Source: Mesorhizobium sp. B2-1-8 (lineage in GTDB: Bacteria; Pseudomonadota; Alphaproteobacteria; Rhizobiales; Rhizobiaceae). From it: a DNA stretch of 64,000 nt. The position numbers were made by a program, and so were the translations under genes. This document shows positions 18,756-26,604 of this stretch, one piece after another; the first letter of the stretch is position 1; each line of letters starts with the position of its first letter. The stretch lies in NCBI RefSeq assembly GCF_006442545.2, contig NZ_CP083952.1, positions 1,601,001 through 1,665,000 of the forward strand, in the 5' to 3' direction. The notes under the pieces were generated by a model, which saw only the letters and a list, made by a program, of their open reading frames with translations, had not been told where the DNA came from and did not search any database.

Positions 18756-19607
18756 TTGCTGCGGAATATTGTCGCCCTGCGCCGCGTGCTCTACGACGCG
18801 CTCGGCCATTTCAACACCGATGACGGCTGGGCGATGGCCAGCCATCTGGCGATCACCTCGCTGATGGCGCTGTTTCCGTTCCTGATCTTCGCCACGACGC
18901 TGGCCAGCTTCCTCGGCGCCCAGGCCTTTGCCGACACAGCCGTGCATCTGGTCTTCGACACATGGCCCGAGCAGATCGCCAAGCCTATCGCGCGCGAAGT
19001 GCTGAACGTGCTGACCGTCAGGCGCACCGACCTGTTGACCTATGGCGTGCTGCTTGCCGCCTACTTTGCCTCCAACGGCATCGAGGCGCTGCGCACGTCG
19101 CTCAACCGCGCCTATCGGGTCACGGAGACGCGCGGCATCATTTATCGCCGGGTGCAGAGCATCTTCTTCGTGCTGATCGCGACCGCCGGGTTCCTGGCTA
19201 TCAGCGTGCTGCTGGTGTTCGCGCCCCTGCTGGCGCGGCTGGCGGAAGCCCATTTCGTGTGGATCAAACCCTATACGGGTACGATCACGCTGTGGCGCTA
19301 CGTCATTGCCTCAACTGTCATCATCGGCGGACTTTTCGCCGTCCACTACTGGCTGCCGGCCGGCAAGCGCCGGTTCGTCTCGCTGATACCGGGCATCGTC
19401 TTCACGCTGGCCGCATGGCTTATCGGCTCGACGATGTTCGCCACCTATCTCGACCATTTCTCGTCCTATGTGACGACCTATGCCGGTCTCGCCTCGATCA
19501 TGATCGCGGTGGTTTTCCTCTACATCGTCTCGGCGATCTTCATCCTGGGCGGCGAGCTCAACGCCGCGATCAGCCGTTATTTGGAGGCGCGTGCCCGAGT
19601 CGGTTGA
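18756..19607 (+). CDS. YihY/BrkB family inner-membrane protein
   Basis: A 283-residue protein with about six transmembrane helices. Family features are GWAMASHLAITSLMALFPFL near residue 24, YFASNGIEALRTSLNRAY near 103, and GLASIMIAVVFLYIVSAIF close to the C-terminus. The start is a TTG at 18756, supported by AAGGGAG nine bases upstream and by divergence from the SDR gene. Members were once called RNase BN by mistake; the real function is unknown. The 3' end runs into an AATTGAGG repeat. Confidence 0.88.
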   Translation: MLRNIVALRRVLYDALGHFNTDDGWAMASHLAITSLMALFPFLIFATTLASFLGAQAFADTAVHLVFDTWPEQIAKPIAREVLNVLTVRRTDLLTYGVLLAAYFASNGIEALRTSLNRAYRVTETRGIIYRRVQSIFFVLIATAGFLAISVLLVFAPLLARLAEAHFVWIKPYTGTITLWRYVIASTVIIGGLFAVHYWLPAGKRRFVSLIPGIVFTLAAWLIGSTMFATYLDHFSSYVTTYAGLASIMIAVVFLYIVSAIFILGGELNAAISRYLEARARVG

Positions 19608-19617
19608 CCGGCCGAGC

Positions 19618-19740
19618 TGAAGAATTGAGGAATTGAAGAAATGGGGAATTGAAGAACTGGAGAATTAATGAGTTGAGAAGAAGTACACAGCGCCAGATAG
19701 GCCGATTTTCCTCAATTCCTCAATTCCTCAATTCTTCCCT
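19618..19740. repeat. Inverted AATTGAGG tandem repeats between convergent genes
   Basis: The left arm (19620-19670) contains imperfect copies of GAATTGAGGAATTGAAGAA; the right arm (19710-19737) holds three exact tandem copies of CCTCAATT, its complement. The arms can fold on each other as a long hairpin. The right arm also encodes the last residues IEELRN and the stop of the EamA transporter, so the repeat has been absorbed into a coding end. Confidence 0.7.
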
Positions 19741-20608
19741 TGGTCTGTCGAGCCGTTGCCAGGCCGACGCCGAACGTGGTGATCGCCATGCCGGCGATCT
19801 GAAGTGCGTTGAGCTGTTCGTCGAACAGGGCCCAGGCGATGATGGCCGTCACCGCCGGCACCAGGTAGAACAACGACGCCACTTTCGACATCTCGCCGTC
19901 GCGGATCATCACCATCAGAAGCAAGATGGCGCCGAGCGACAGCACCAGCAGCAGCCAGGCCATGGCGAAGATCAATTCGCCATTGATGACGACGGTTTGC
20001 GTTTCGAAGGCGAGTGAAGCCAGGATCATCAGCGAAGCGCCGCCGACGTATTGCCACATGGTGGCCGATACAAGGTCGCCGCCGGAAGCAAAACGCTTCT
20101 GCCAGACGGTTCCGGCACTCATGCCGAGCACCGAGACCAGCGACGCGCTCAGCGTTGCCGCCGTCACGCCGCCGCCGAGCGCTCCGAGTTTTGGCCAGAG
20201 CACGATGACGATGCCGATCAGCCCGATAGCAAGGCCAAGCCAGTGGCGCGGCAGGATGGCTTCGCCCAGAAATTTGCCGGCAAGCACCGCGGTGATCAGC
20301 GGCTGCAGGCCGACGATCAGCGCCGAAAAACCGGCCGGCATGCCCCTATGAATGGCCCAGAAGACCGCGCCGAGATAGATGCCTTGCATCAGCACGCCGG
20401 CGCCGGCGGCGTGCAGCGCCTCGGTGCGGGTAGCTGGTTTCGAGCCTAGCACAAGCGTCAGGACGGCCAGCAAGATGGCGGCCAGCACGAAACGCGCGGC
20501 GAGGAAGGTGAACGGCTCCGCCCACGGCATGGCGTAACGCGCGCCGATGAAGCCGGTCGCCCAAAGGACGACGAAGGTGGCGGGGATGAACCGCTTGATG
20601 CTGGACAT
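19712..20608 (-). CDS. EamA/DMT family transporter
   Basis: A 298-residue membrane protein with ten transmembrane helices in two EamA halves (about residues 8-137 and 150-285). Family features include WATGFIGARYAMPWAEPFTF near residue 16 and the second-half LFDEQLNALQIAGMAIT. It would be a drug/metabolite exporter of unknown substrate. The final residues come from the AATTGAGG repeat that follows, and the stop TGA lies inside it. Confidence 0.88.
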   Translation of the reverse strand: MSSIKRFIPATFVVLWATGFIGARYAMPWAEPFTFLAARFVLAAILLAVLTLVLGSKPATRTEALHAAGAGVLMQGIYLGAVFWAIHRGMPAGFSALIVGLQPLITAVLAGKFLGEAILPRHWLGLAIGLIGIVIVLWPKLGALGGGVTAATLSASLVSVLGMSAGTVWQKRFASGGDLVSATMWQYVGGASLMILASLAFETQTVVINGELIFAMAWLLLVLSLGAILLLMVMIRDGEMSKVASLFYLVPAVTAIIAWALFDEQLNALQIAGMAITTFGVGLATARQTKGRIEELRN

Positions 20609-20758
20609 TTTCCGGAAACCGCCACGCTGGTGAGAATTGACCGTGACGATGCTCTAATCCTGTTCAACCCGGCGCGCAAAACGAAACGATTGATCCATGC
20701 GTCATGGGAATTGAACGTGTCGCGCGTCCGGGGAGCGTTTCTCCAGACATGGTACTGG

Positions 20759-21634
20759 TCAAAGCCCGACCATCCTTCTGACGTCGTGAGGCGAAGCGCC
20801 CGCGTCGCGCAAGGCGGCGAGGCCGGTATCCTTGAGGCTCTTCGACAGTTTTCGCCCGTCCGGCCCGAGGATAAGCCGGTGATGGAAATAAGCCGGCTGC
20901 GGCAACACAAGAATCTCCTGGAGCAGCCGCTGCACCCCGGTCGCGGAAAACAGGTCCTGTCCGCGTACGACATGGCTGACGCCTTGCAGCGCGTCGTCCA
21001 CGACGACGGCGAGGTGATAGCTGGTCGGGATGTCGCGGCGCGCCACGATCACGTCGCCCCAGTCCTGCGGGCAAGCCTCGACGGAACGCGTCGCGGAGAG
21101 CGTCTCACCGCTGAATTCGGCCCATGCGAGGTCCTTGCCGGCACGCGCCATGGCGGCGCCGACGTCCAGACGCCAGGCGAACGGCGCATTTTCGGCGATG
21201 CGCCGGTTGCGTTCCCTGATCGGCAGCGCCTTGTCCGCCGGCGGATAGAGCGGCACACCATCGGGATCGCGAGGCCAGTCGCGTCCGCGCTTTTCGGTGT
21301 CGGCGATGAATGCCCTGATCTCGCCACGGCTCATGAAGGCGGGATAGACCAGTTCCTCGCGGATCAGCCGCTCCAGCACCGTCCCGTACTCGGCGAAATG
21401 CTCCGACTGGCGGCGCACCGGCGCTTCCCAGCCCAGGCCCAGCCATTTCAGGTCGGCAAGCATGCCCGCCTCGAACTCCGGCGTGCAGCGCGCCGTGTCG
21501 ATATCCTCGATCCGCAGCAGCAGGCGGCCGCCCGCATGCATCGCCAGCTTCTGATTGAGCAGCGCCGAATAGGCGTGGCCGAGATGCAGTTCGCCGTTGG
21601 GGCTGGGCGCGAAGCGGAATGTCAGGAGCGTCAT
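20759..21634 (-). CDS. gluQ: Glutamyl-Q tRNA(Asp) synthetase
   Basis: A 291-residue truncated glutamyl-tRNA synthetase paralogue that attaches glutamate to the queuosine base of tRNA(Asp). The HIGH motif is HLGH in RFAPSPNGELHLGHAYSA and the KMSKS motif is KLSKS near residue 260. It ends after the catalytic domain, without an anticodon-binding domain, which separates it from GltX. The cysteines that bind zinc in the E. coli enzyme are replaced (YPAFMSRGE), so this is a zinc-less form. It is divergent from alkA. Confidence 0.92.
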   Translation of the reverse strand: MTLLTFRFAPSPNGELHLGHAYSALLNQKLAMHAGGRLLLRIEDIDTARCTPEFEAGMLADLKWLGLGWEAPVRRQSEHFAEYGTVLERLIREELVYPAFMSRGEIRAFIADTEKRGRDWPRDPDGVPLYPPADKALPIRERNRRIAENAPFAWRLDVGAAMARAGKDLAWAEFSGETLSATRSVEACPQDWGDVIVARRDIPTSYHLAVVVDDALQGVSHVVRGQDLFSATGVQRLLQEILVLPQPAYFHHRLILGPDGRKLSKSLKDTGLAALRDAGASPHDVRRMVGL

Positions 21635-21709
21635 GTCTCGGGCGGCAATCGGGTTGTGCTGTGGTTTTGGCGGTTGCTACTTTGCTGCACATTCGCGGAC
21701 AAGGATACC

Positions 21710-22351
21710 ATGGAGCGCATCGCGACACTGGACGACGTTGAGCGGGGGCTCGATGCGCTCTGCGCGCTCGACCCACGGCTGGAAAAGGTGCGCGGCATGG
21801 CCGGCGAGGTGCCGCTCAGGCTTTCGGAGCCCGGTTTCAGGAGCCTGGCCTCGATCATCGTCTCGCAACAGGTGTCGCGGGCCAGCGCCGATGCCATCTT
21901 CGGCCGGCTGACAAAGCTAGTCGATCCGCTGACGCCGCAGGCGATCCTGGCCGCCGGCGAGGACATGTTTCGCGAGGCCGGCCTGTCGCGGCCCAAGCAG
22001 CGCGGCCTCATCGCGGTCGCGCAGGCCATAGCCGACGGGCTCGACCTGCATCACCTTTGTTCGCTCGACGCCAGGGAGGCAATCACCAGGATGACCGCCG
22101 TGCCCGGCATCGGTCCCTGGACGGCGGAAGTGTATCTGTTGTTTGCCGCCGGGCATCCCGATATTTTCCCGGCGCGCGATGTCGCCCTGCAGAGCGCTGT
22201 CGGCCACGCGCTGGGCATCGACCCGCGTCCAGCGGAGAAAACGCTGATCGCGCTGGCCGAATCATGGAGCCCGTGGCGAGGTGTCGCATCGCGGCTTTTC
22301 TGGTCCTATTATCGCGAAACCAGGGGCCGGGACGCCGCACCGCCGACCTGA
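21710..22351 (+). CDS. alkA: DNA-3-methyladenine glycosylase II
   Basis: A 213-residue base-excision repair enzyme of the HhH-GPD superfamily. ATG 21710 gives MERIATLDDVERGL. The segment SIIVSQQVSRASADAIFGRL near residue 48 and the helix-hairpin-helix with catalytic aspartate TAVPGIGPWTAEVYLLFAAG then HPDIFPARDVALQ (near 128-165) are diagnostic. It lacks the extra N-terminal domain of E. coli AlkA, as do many alphaproteobacterial forms. A symmetric hairpin terminator follows 6 bases after the stop. Confidence 0.92.
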   Translation: MERIATLDDVERGLDALCALDPRLEKVRGMAGEVPLRLSEPGFRSLASIIVSQQVSRASADAIFGRLTKLVDPLTPQAILAAGEDMFREAGLSRPKQRGLIAVAQAIADGLDLHHLCSLDAREAITRMTAVPGIGPWTAEVYLLFAAGHPDIFPARDVALQSAVGHALGIDPRPAEKTLIALAESWSPWRGVASRLFWSYYRETRGRDAAPPT

Positions 22352-22357
22352 ATCCGC

Positions 22358-22384
22358 AAAAAAGCATAAAAAACATGCTTTTTT
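22358..22384 (+). terminator. Symmetric A/T-flanked terminator after alkA
   Basis: AAAAAAGCAT and ATGCTTTTTT pair perfectly around a 7-base loop. The T run at the end gives a terminator for alkA; the A run at the start makes it potentially bidirectional. Confidence 0.75.
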
Positions 22385-22539
22385 GGCACGTCGCGCGAGC
22401 GACAATCCGCTTCACATCCCTGTCATGTCAGGCTTACAGTATCCGCGCCGAACGGTCGGGCTTTTGAAGCAGCGCGTGACCCTTTCCGAAAGTCGAATTC
22501 GATTTTCGGGGTCATGTGCGAACCAAGGAGGTCAACAAG

Positions 22540-23097
22540 GTGACGGTTGCCGTATCTCCGGATGGGCTTCCAGCGCTGGTGCTGAATGCGGATTACCGTC
22601 CGCTCAGCTATTACCCCTTGTCGCTCTGGTCCTGGCAGGATGCCATCAAGGCGGTGTTCCTCGACCGGGTGAACATCGTGGCCGAATACGAGCACGCAGT
22701 ATCCTCGCCGACCTTCTCGATGAAGCTGCCGAGTGTGGTCAGCCTGAAGGCCTATGTGAAGCCGTCCAGGCATCCGGCCTTCACCCGCTTCAACGTCTTC
22801 CTGCGCGATCGTTTCCAGTGCCAGTATTGCAGCACGCCCGACGACCTGACCTTCGACCATGTCATCCCTCGCCATCGCGGCGGTGCCACGACATGGGAGA
22901 ACGTCGTCGCCGCCTGTTCGCCCTGCAATTTGAGGAAGGGCGGCATGATGCCGTCGCAGGCCAAGATGTGGCCGCTGCAGAAGCCGTACCAGCCGACGGT
23001 GCACGATCTGCACAACAACGGCCGGCTGTTCCCGCCCAACCATCTGCATGAAAGCTGGATGGATTATCTATACTGGGATGTCGAACTGGAGCCTTGA
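22540..23097 (+). CDS. HNH endonuclease
   Basis: A 185-residue protein with a zinc-bound HNH domain: FQCQYCSTPDDLTFDHVIPR begins near residue 98 and ENVVAACSPCNLRKG follows, giving two CxxC pairs and the catalytic histidine. The N-terminal 80 residues (LPALVLNADYRPLSYYPLSL) are conserved in this rhizobial family. The GTG at 22540 is preferred because AAGGAGG (22525-22531) sits eight bases before it; an upstream GTG at 22516 has no such site. It is a chromosomal member with no methylase beside it, so a restriction role is unlikely. The stop overlaps a terminal inverted repeat. Confidence 0.88.
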   Translation: MTVAVSPDGLPALVLNADYRPLSYYPLSLWSWQDAIKAVFLDRVNIVAEYEHAVSSPTFSMKLPSVVSLKAYVKPSRHPAFTRFNVFLRDRFQCQYCSTPDDLTFDHVIPRHRGGATTWENVVAACSPCNLRKGGMMPSQAKMWPLQKPYQPTVHDLHNNGRLFPPNHLHESWMDYLYWDVELEP

Positions 23098-23303
23098 GTT
23101 CGTTCGAGAATTCGGCAGGCTGGCCGCCTGAAGCGATTGTCGGCGCTTCCGGCCTTCGCCGGCCGAAGCACTCATGAGCGGTCGTGTGTGGTAGTTAAGG
23201 CTACGGCCGGCGTAGGCCGGTGCTCGGACTTGAATGTCCGCTCCGCTCTGGTTCTCGACGATCACTCCATGCGACTCAGCCTGCCGAATTTCTGGACGAA
23301 CTC
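23096..23303. repeat. 208-bp element with 27-bp terminal inverted repeats, containing repeat copy 2
   Basis: The ends 23096-23122 and 23277-23303 are inverted copies of one 27-base sequence (23 of 27 positions match; the inner 14 bases AATTCGGCAGGCTG are identical). Inside are several GC palindromes, for example GGCCTTCGCCGGCC near 23152, and on the minus strand a diverged copy (23216-23258) of the repeat seen at 15108. The arrangement looks like a non-autonomous palindromic element (MITE- or RIME-like). No open frame is inside. Confidence 0.65.
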
Positions 23304-23317
23304 TGCGTCGCGCTGGT

Positions 23318-23836
23318 TTAATCGCGGGCCAGCGCGCCGCGGAAGGCGACGGCGGCGAGGATCAGGCTGGCGATGGCGTTCCAGCCGGCCAGTGACAGGC
23401 CGAGGATGCGCAGCGCCGCCTTGTCGCAGGAGGGCGGCACGAATTTGTCGAGCGCGTCGAGCACGCCCTTGCCGCCGGTGTCGACCGGGCCGGCGCCTGC
23501 CGTGCAATCGGCCGGACCCTGCCACCATGCCCATTCGACGCCGGAGTGGTAGACGCCGAGATAGAGGCCGTAGAGCATCAAGAGGCCGCCGATAGCCAGC
23601 AGGCCGCGCGTCACCCATGCCGGTGCTCGCAGCATCGATGTGATCGCTGCCAGCACCATCAAGGGCACGCCGATGTAATATGGCGTGCGCTGTTCCAGGC
23701 AGAGATGGCAGGGGATGTAGCCGCCAATGTGCTGGAAGCCGAGCGCAGAGCCAACGGTCGCGGCCATCGCGACCGCGAGAAACAAGGCAGCGCGTGTCCG
23801 CTGGCGTCTGGTATCGGCATTCATGGTCGCTGTCAT
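23318..23836 (-). CDS. dsbB: Disulfide bond formation protein B
   Basis: A 172-residue inner-membrane protein with four transmembrane helices that reoxidises DsbA and passes electrons to quinone. The first redox pair is in IPCHLCLEQRTPYY (CxxC) near residue 42 and the second pair in ADCTAGAG and PPSCDKAA near 109 and 135. ATG 23836 (MTATMNADTRR) is chosen; ATG 23824 is an alternative. It is on the same strand as the downstream-reading YqaA gene but a strong hairpin lies between them. Confidence 0.88.
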   Translation of the reverse strand: MTATMNADTRRQRTRAALFLAVAMAATVGSALGFQHIGGYIPCHLCLEQRTPYYIGVPLMVLAAITSMLRAPAWVTRGLLAIGGLLMLYGLYLGVYHSGVEWAWWQGPADCTAGAGPVDTGGKGVLDALDKFVPPSCDKAALRILGLSLAGWNAIASLILAAVAFRGALARD

Positions 23837-23881
23837 CGGTTTCTCGTCCACTGTGTTCGCCGTCCGCCAGGTCTGCTTGCC

Positions 23882-23914
23882 TCTCTCAAAACCGTCATCC
23901 GGTTTTGAGAGAGC
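23882..23914. terminator. Perfect 14-bp hairpin between yqaA-like gene and dsbB
   Basis: CTCTCTCAAAACCG and CGGTTTTGAGAGAG pair without mismatch around a 5-base loop, directly after the stop of the YqaA-like gene (minus strand). No T run follows, so it is either a factor-dependent terminator, an mRNA-stabilising structure or a repeat. Confidence 0.45.
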
Positions 23915-23915
23915 C

Positions 23916-24509
23916 TCAGAGAGCGTACTTGATCAGAATATAGAGCAAAATCAGGGCAACCGCGGCGGCGCCGGCGATCAGGCCCAGGCGCTTTTCGATG
24001 AATTCGCGGATTGGCTCGCCATAGCGGCGCAAAAGCCACGCCAGGAGCAGGAAGCGGCCGCCGCGCGCGATGATGGCCAGCACGATGAACAGCGCCAGAT
24101 TGACGCCCAGGGCGCCGGACAGGATCGTCACCACCTTGATGGGCGGCAGATGCGCGGCACCCGAGGTGACCAGCATCAGGGCAATGAACTCGATGCTTAT
24201 GCCCGCGGAGGAGCGCAATCGCTCGAACTCGTCATACTTGCCGTAGAATTCCAGGATAGGCCGCGCCACCGCGTCATAGGCGTAGTGGCCGATGAACCAG
24301 CCGGCAATGCCGCCCAACACCGAGGCTACCGTGGCGATCAGCGCATAGCGATAGGCGCGATCCGGCCGCGACAATGCCATCGGCAGATAGAGCACGTCGG
24401 CCGGCACCAGGAATACCGAGCTTTCGACGAAGGCGATGAAGGCCAGCCACCATTCGGCGGATTTGCGGGCCGCCAGCGACAGGGTCCAGTCGTACAGTCC
24501 GCGAAGCAT
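23916..24509 (-). CDS. YqaA/DedA family membrane protein (VTT domain)
   Basis: A 197-residue inner-membrane protein with the SNARE-associated (VTT/DedA) fold. Visible are WWLAFIAFVESSVFLVPADV near residue 19, SVLGGIAGWFIGHYAYD near 60, and a glycine-rich region GGRFLLLAWLLRRYGEP near 150. A TAGGAG Shine-Dalgarno precedes ATG 24509; longer in-frame starts upstream read through non-coding sequence. DedA relatives move lipid carriers or maintain membrane potential; the role of this branch is not known. Confidence 0.85.
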   Translation of the reverse strand: MLRGLYDWTLSLAARKSAEWWLAFIAFVESSVFLVPADVLYLPMALSRPDRAYRYALIATVASVLGGIAGWFIGHYAYDAVARPILEFYGKYDEFERLRSSAGISIEFIALMLVTSGAAHLPPIKVVTILSGALGVNLALFIVLAIIARGGRFLLLAWLLRRYGEPIREFIEKRLGLIAGAAAVALILLYILIKYAL

Positions 24510-24739
24510 CGGCTCTCCTAGTGCATGTGACTCAAAACCGCGCCGCACCCATGTCTCCAGACACGCCGGGCTTTGATGCGCAGCCTGTCTAGAAAGATTT
24601 TCCGCGCTGCACAATGGCAGCAGCGCCAAGAAATCAAAAGGCGAAGATTGGTCGAATCCGGTGCGATACCGAGAATTGGCCAGTTGACGAACAGGCCTGC
24701 GACCGTATAGTCCGCGCCCATCCAGGCCGCCCGGCCTGA

Positions 24740-24824
24740 GCCCCTATGGCGGAATTGGTAGACGCGCTCGACTCAAAATCGAGTTCCGCAAGGAGTGCTG
24801 GTTCGATCCCGGCTAGGGGCACCA
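24740..24824 (+). tRNA. tRNA-Leu (anticodon CAA), CCA encoded
   Basis: Acceptor arms GCCCCTA (24740-24746) and TAGGGGC (24814-24820) pair fully. The D-loop GGCGGAATTGGTAGACGCG, the anticodon stem CTCGA/TCGAG with loop CTCAAAA, a long variable arm and the T-loop GGTTCGATCCC are all present. The loop gives anticodon CAA, reading UUG. The 3' ACCA is encoded in the DNA. Confidence 0.96.
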
Positions 24825-24963
24825 TTTGATCGCTTTGAAGTCAACAAATCCAAGCCCAATACCGAGGGCGTGAGCCATTTTGGTCAGACCACATTTTAGC
24901 TCGCTGACCTCAGGGCTTCGCGCTAGGCTCTATCTTTAACGTTCATCGTTGGGAGGAAACGCG

Positions 24964-25203
24964 GTGAACATGACGCGGCATCGGATCTTACCTCGCCTGA
25001 CAAGCGAAGAGCTTGTTTCCATAACGCTATTAGGGCGGGAGGCATTTGCGATAGTCTCCACCCGGGAAGTGATCGCGGAGGTTCGACGCCTGGCGCCGGA
25101 CTGGCCATGCAGCGATGATGCCCTGGTGGAGGCGGTGGTCAATTTCGCAATTGGTCGGACCATGGCCGTTTGTTTTGATCATCGCGACCAATACGCCCTT
25201 TGA
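24964..25203 (+). CDS. Hypothetical protein, 79 residues
   Basis: I do not recognise this protein. GTG 24964 is preceded by GGGAGG (24951-24956) at good spacing; ATG 24970 is the alternative. The sequence has no transmembrane helix; it is a mixed helix-rich polypeptide with motifs SEELVSITLLGREAFAIV and DWPCSDDALVEAVVNFAIG. It lies in a patch of small accessory genes after the tRNA-Leu. It could be a small regulator or a remnant. Confidence 0.55.
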   Translation: MNMTRHRILPRLTSEELVSITLLGREAFAIVSTREVIAEVRRLAPDWPCSDDALVEAVVNFAIGRTMAVCFDHRDQYAL

Positions 25204-25346
25204 AGTTTAGCAAGCAGTCACCGGAGGTTGCGCCCGGAAGGCTTTCAAAGCGGAAGGCGCCGGTGTGGCCGGAGTTTTGCCAGCGTCAGCCAGTTCTCGA
25301 TCTGCAAGACCAAGCTGAGGGCACCGCAGCCGTCTGCCCAGGACGG

Positions 25347-25376
25347 AAAAAAAGGACGCCGGCCCATGCCGGCGCC
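25347..25376 (-). terminator. Rho-independent terminator of csbD
   Basis: On the minus strand GCGCCGGC and GCCGGCGT pair (one G-U) around a 4-base loop and are followed by CC and seven T. It lies 29 bases after the csbD stop. Confidence 0.8.
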
Positions 25377-25404
25377 CTCTCAGCAAAATGGATGTTTGAA
25401 CGAA

Positions 25405-25608
25405 CTACCAGGTTTGGCGGCGATACCAGTCGTCGACCTCCTGGCGAACGCGATCCTTCGCGATGCCGTAGCGTTCCTGAATCTTGCCCTCCAGCTGGTC
25501 GCGCCTCCCGGCGATCTGGTCGAGATCGTCGTCGGTGAGATCGCCCCACTGTTCCTTCACCTTGCCCTTGAATTGCTTCCAGTTTCCTTCGATGCGGTTC
25601 CAATCCAT
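25405..25608 (-). CDS. CsbD family stress-response protein
   Basis: A 67-residue hydrophilic protein of the CsbD family. It begins MDWNRIEGNWKQFKGKVKEQ and contains the family core GDLTDDDLDQIAGRRDQLEG, with a C-terminal WYRRQTW. A GAGGAG Shine-Dalgarno precedes ATG 25608. Family members are induced under general stress; an EcfG-like promoter upstream and a terminator downstream make it a single-gene unit. Molecular function is unknown. Confidence 0.92.
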   Translation of the reverse strand: MDWNRIEGNWKQFKGKVKEQWGDLTDDDLDQIAGRRDQLEGKIQERYGIAKDRVRQEVDDWYRRQTW

Positions 25609-25666
25609 GGTTCTCTCCTCGATGCTCTGTCCAAAGCAGGGCGAGCATGGCCCCGTCATGACATCC

Positions 25667-25692
25667 AACATCCAGCTCTGCTAAAATGTTCC
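25667..25692 (-). promoter_or_regulatory. EcfG-type general stress promoter upstream of csbD
   Basis: On the minus strand GGAAC (25692-25688) is followed by 18 bases and GTT (25669-25667). This fits the GGAAC-N18-GTT promoter of EcfG/RpoE4 in Rhizobiales. The predicted start of transcription would leave a leader of about 50 bases before csbD. Confidence 0.55.
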
Positions 25693-25865
25693 GGAATAGC
25701 TTGCCTATATTCAGTTGCCGGTAACCAGAACCTGTTGGGTCGTGTCCCGGGGGCGCGCGCTGCATTTGTTAATGCCGAGACCGAAGCCGACATCGTTGGT
25801 GACCTGCTTGCCATTTCGGGCTCGCGCCGTAGTTTTAGGTGGCGGTGAGCGCTCCGGAGCCATTC

Positions 25866-26461
25866 ATGTGCAACGATTACGAGCAACATGTCGCTTGGGC
25901 CGAATATTGCCGCACGATGGCGTCGCTGGCGCTCAAAATCCCGGATCATCAAAGCGAACTCGATTTGCCAAGGGTGGACGACATCCACATTAACGATCCG
26001 GCACCAATCATGCGCGCTGCCGGCGACGCGGTAGAACTGGCTTCGATGGCGTTCGGATTTCCACCGGTCGGGCCAAAGGGCGGCCCTGTCTTCAACTTCC
26101 GCTCGGAAGGCCGGCAATATTCGGGAATAGCAAGCGCTGTCTGGTGCCGGCGTCGGGGTTCTTCGAATTCACGGGCACGAAGTACCCCAAGGCAAAGCAT
26201 CGGTTTACGCTGAACCGCGCGCCATTCATGGCGATTGCAGGCTTGTGGCGCGAAGGGACCGGCAACAAGCCGCCGACATTTACGATGTTGACGACTGAGC
26301 CGGGACCAGACGTCGCGCCGTACCACAATCGCCAGGTCGTGGTGCTCCAGCCAGAGAAGTGGTCCGGCTGGATCAATCTGACGGAGCCCGAGGCCGACCT
26401 TTTACAGCCGCTTCCGGCCGGGTCGCTTTCCGTGGAGACAGTTCGTACCGAACGCTCGTGA
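25866..26461 (+). pseudogene. Frameshifted SOS response-associated peptidase (SRAP/YedK family)
   Basis: SRAP proteins crosslink to abasic sites in single-stranded DNA through cysteine 2. ATG 25866 gives MCNDYEQHVAW, with the catalytic Cys2 in place, and continues to FNFRSEGRQYS. The frame must then change at about 26121-26125: the expected sequence resumes as NSKRCLVPASGFFEFTG two frames away and runs to YHNRQVVVLQPEKWSGWI and the stop at 26461. The active-site histidine region (PYHNRQ, normally HxRMP) is altered too. One indel separates the halves; this is either a real lesion or a sequencing error. Confidence 0.8.
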
Positions 26462-26604
26462 CGAGCGACGGCCGATCACCGGTCAAACCATCTCGAGCAT
26501 GAGACGGGATGGCTCCTGCGGCTAATTTAGCAAAGTGAACGAAACTGGTACAAAGTGGCAACCCCACTCTTGACGAGAGAGGAATATGTTCCTCTTTCTG
26601 CCGT

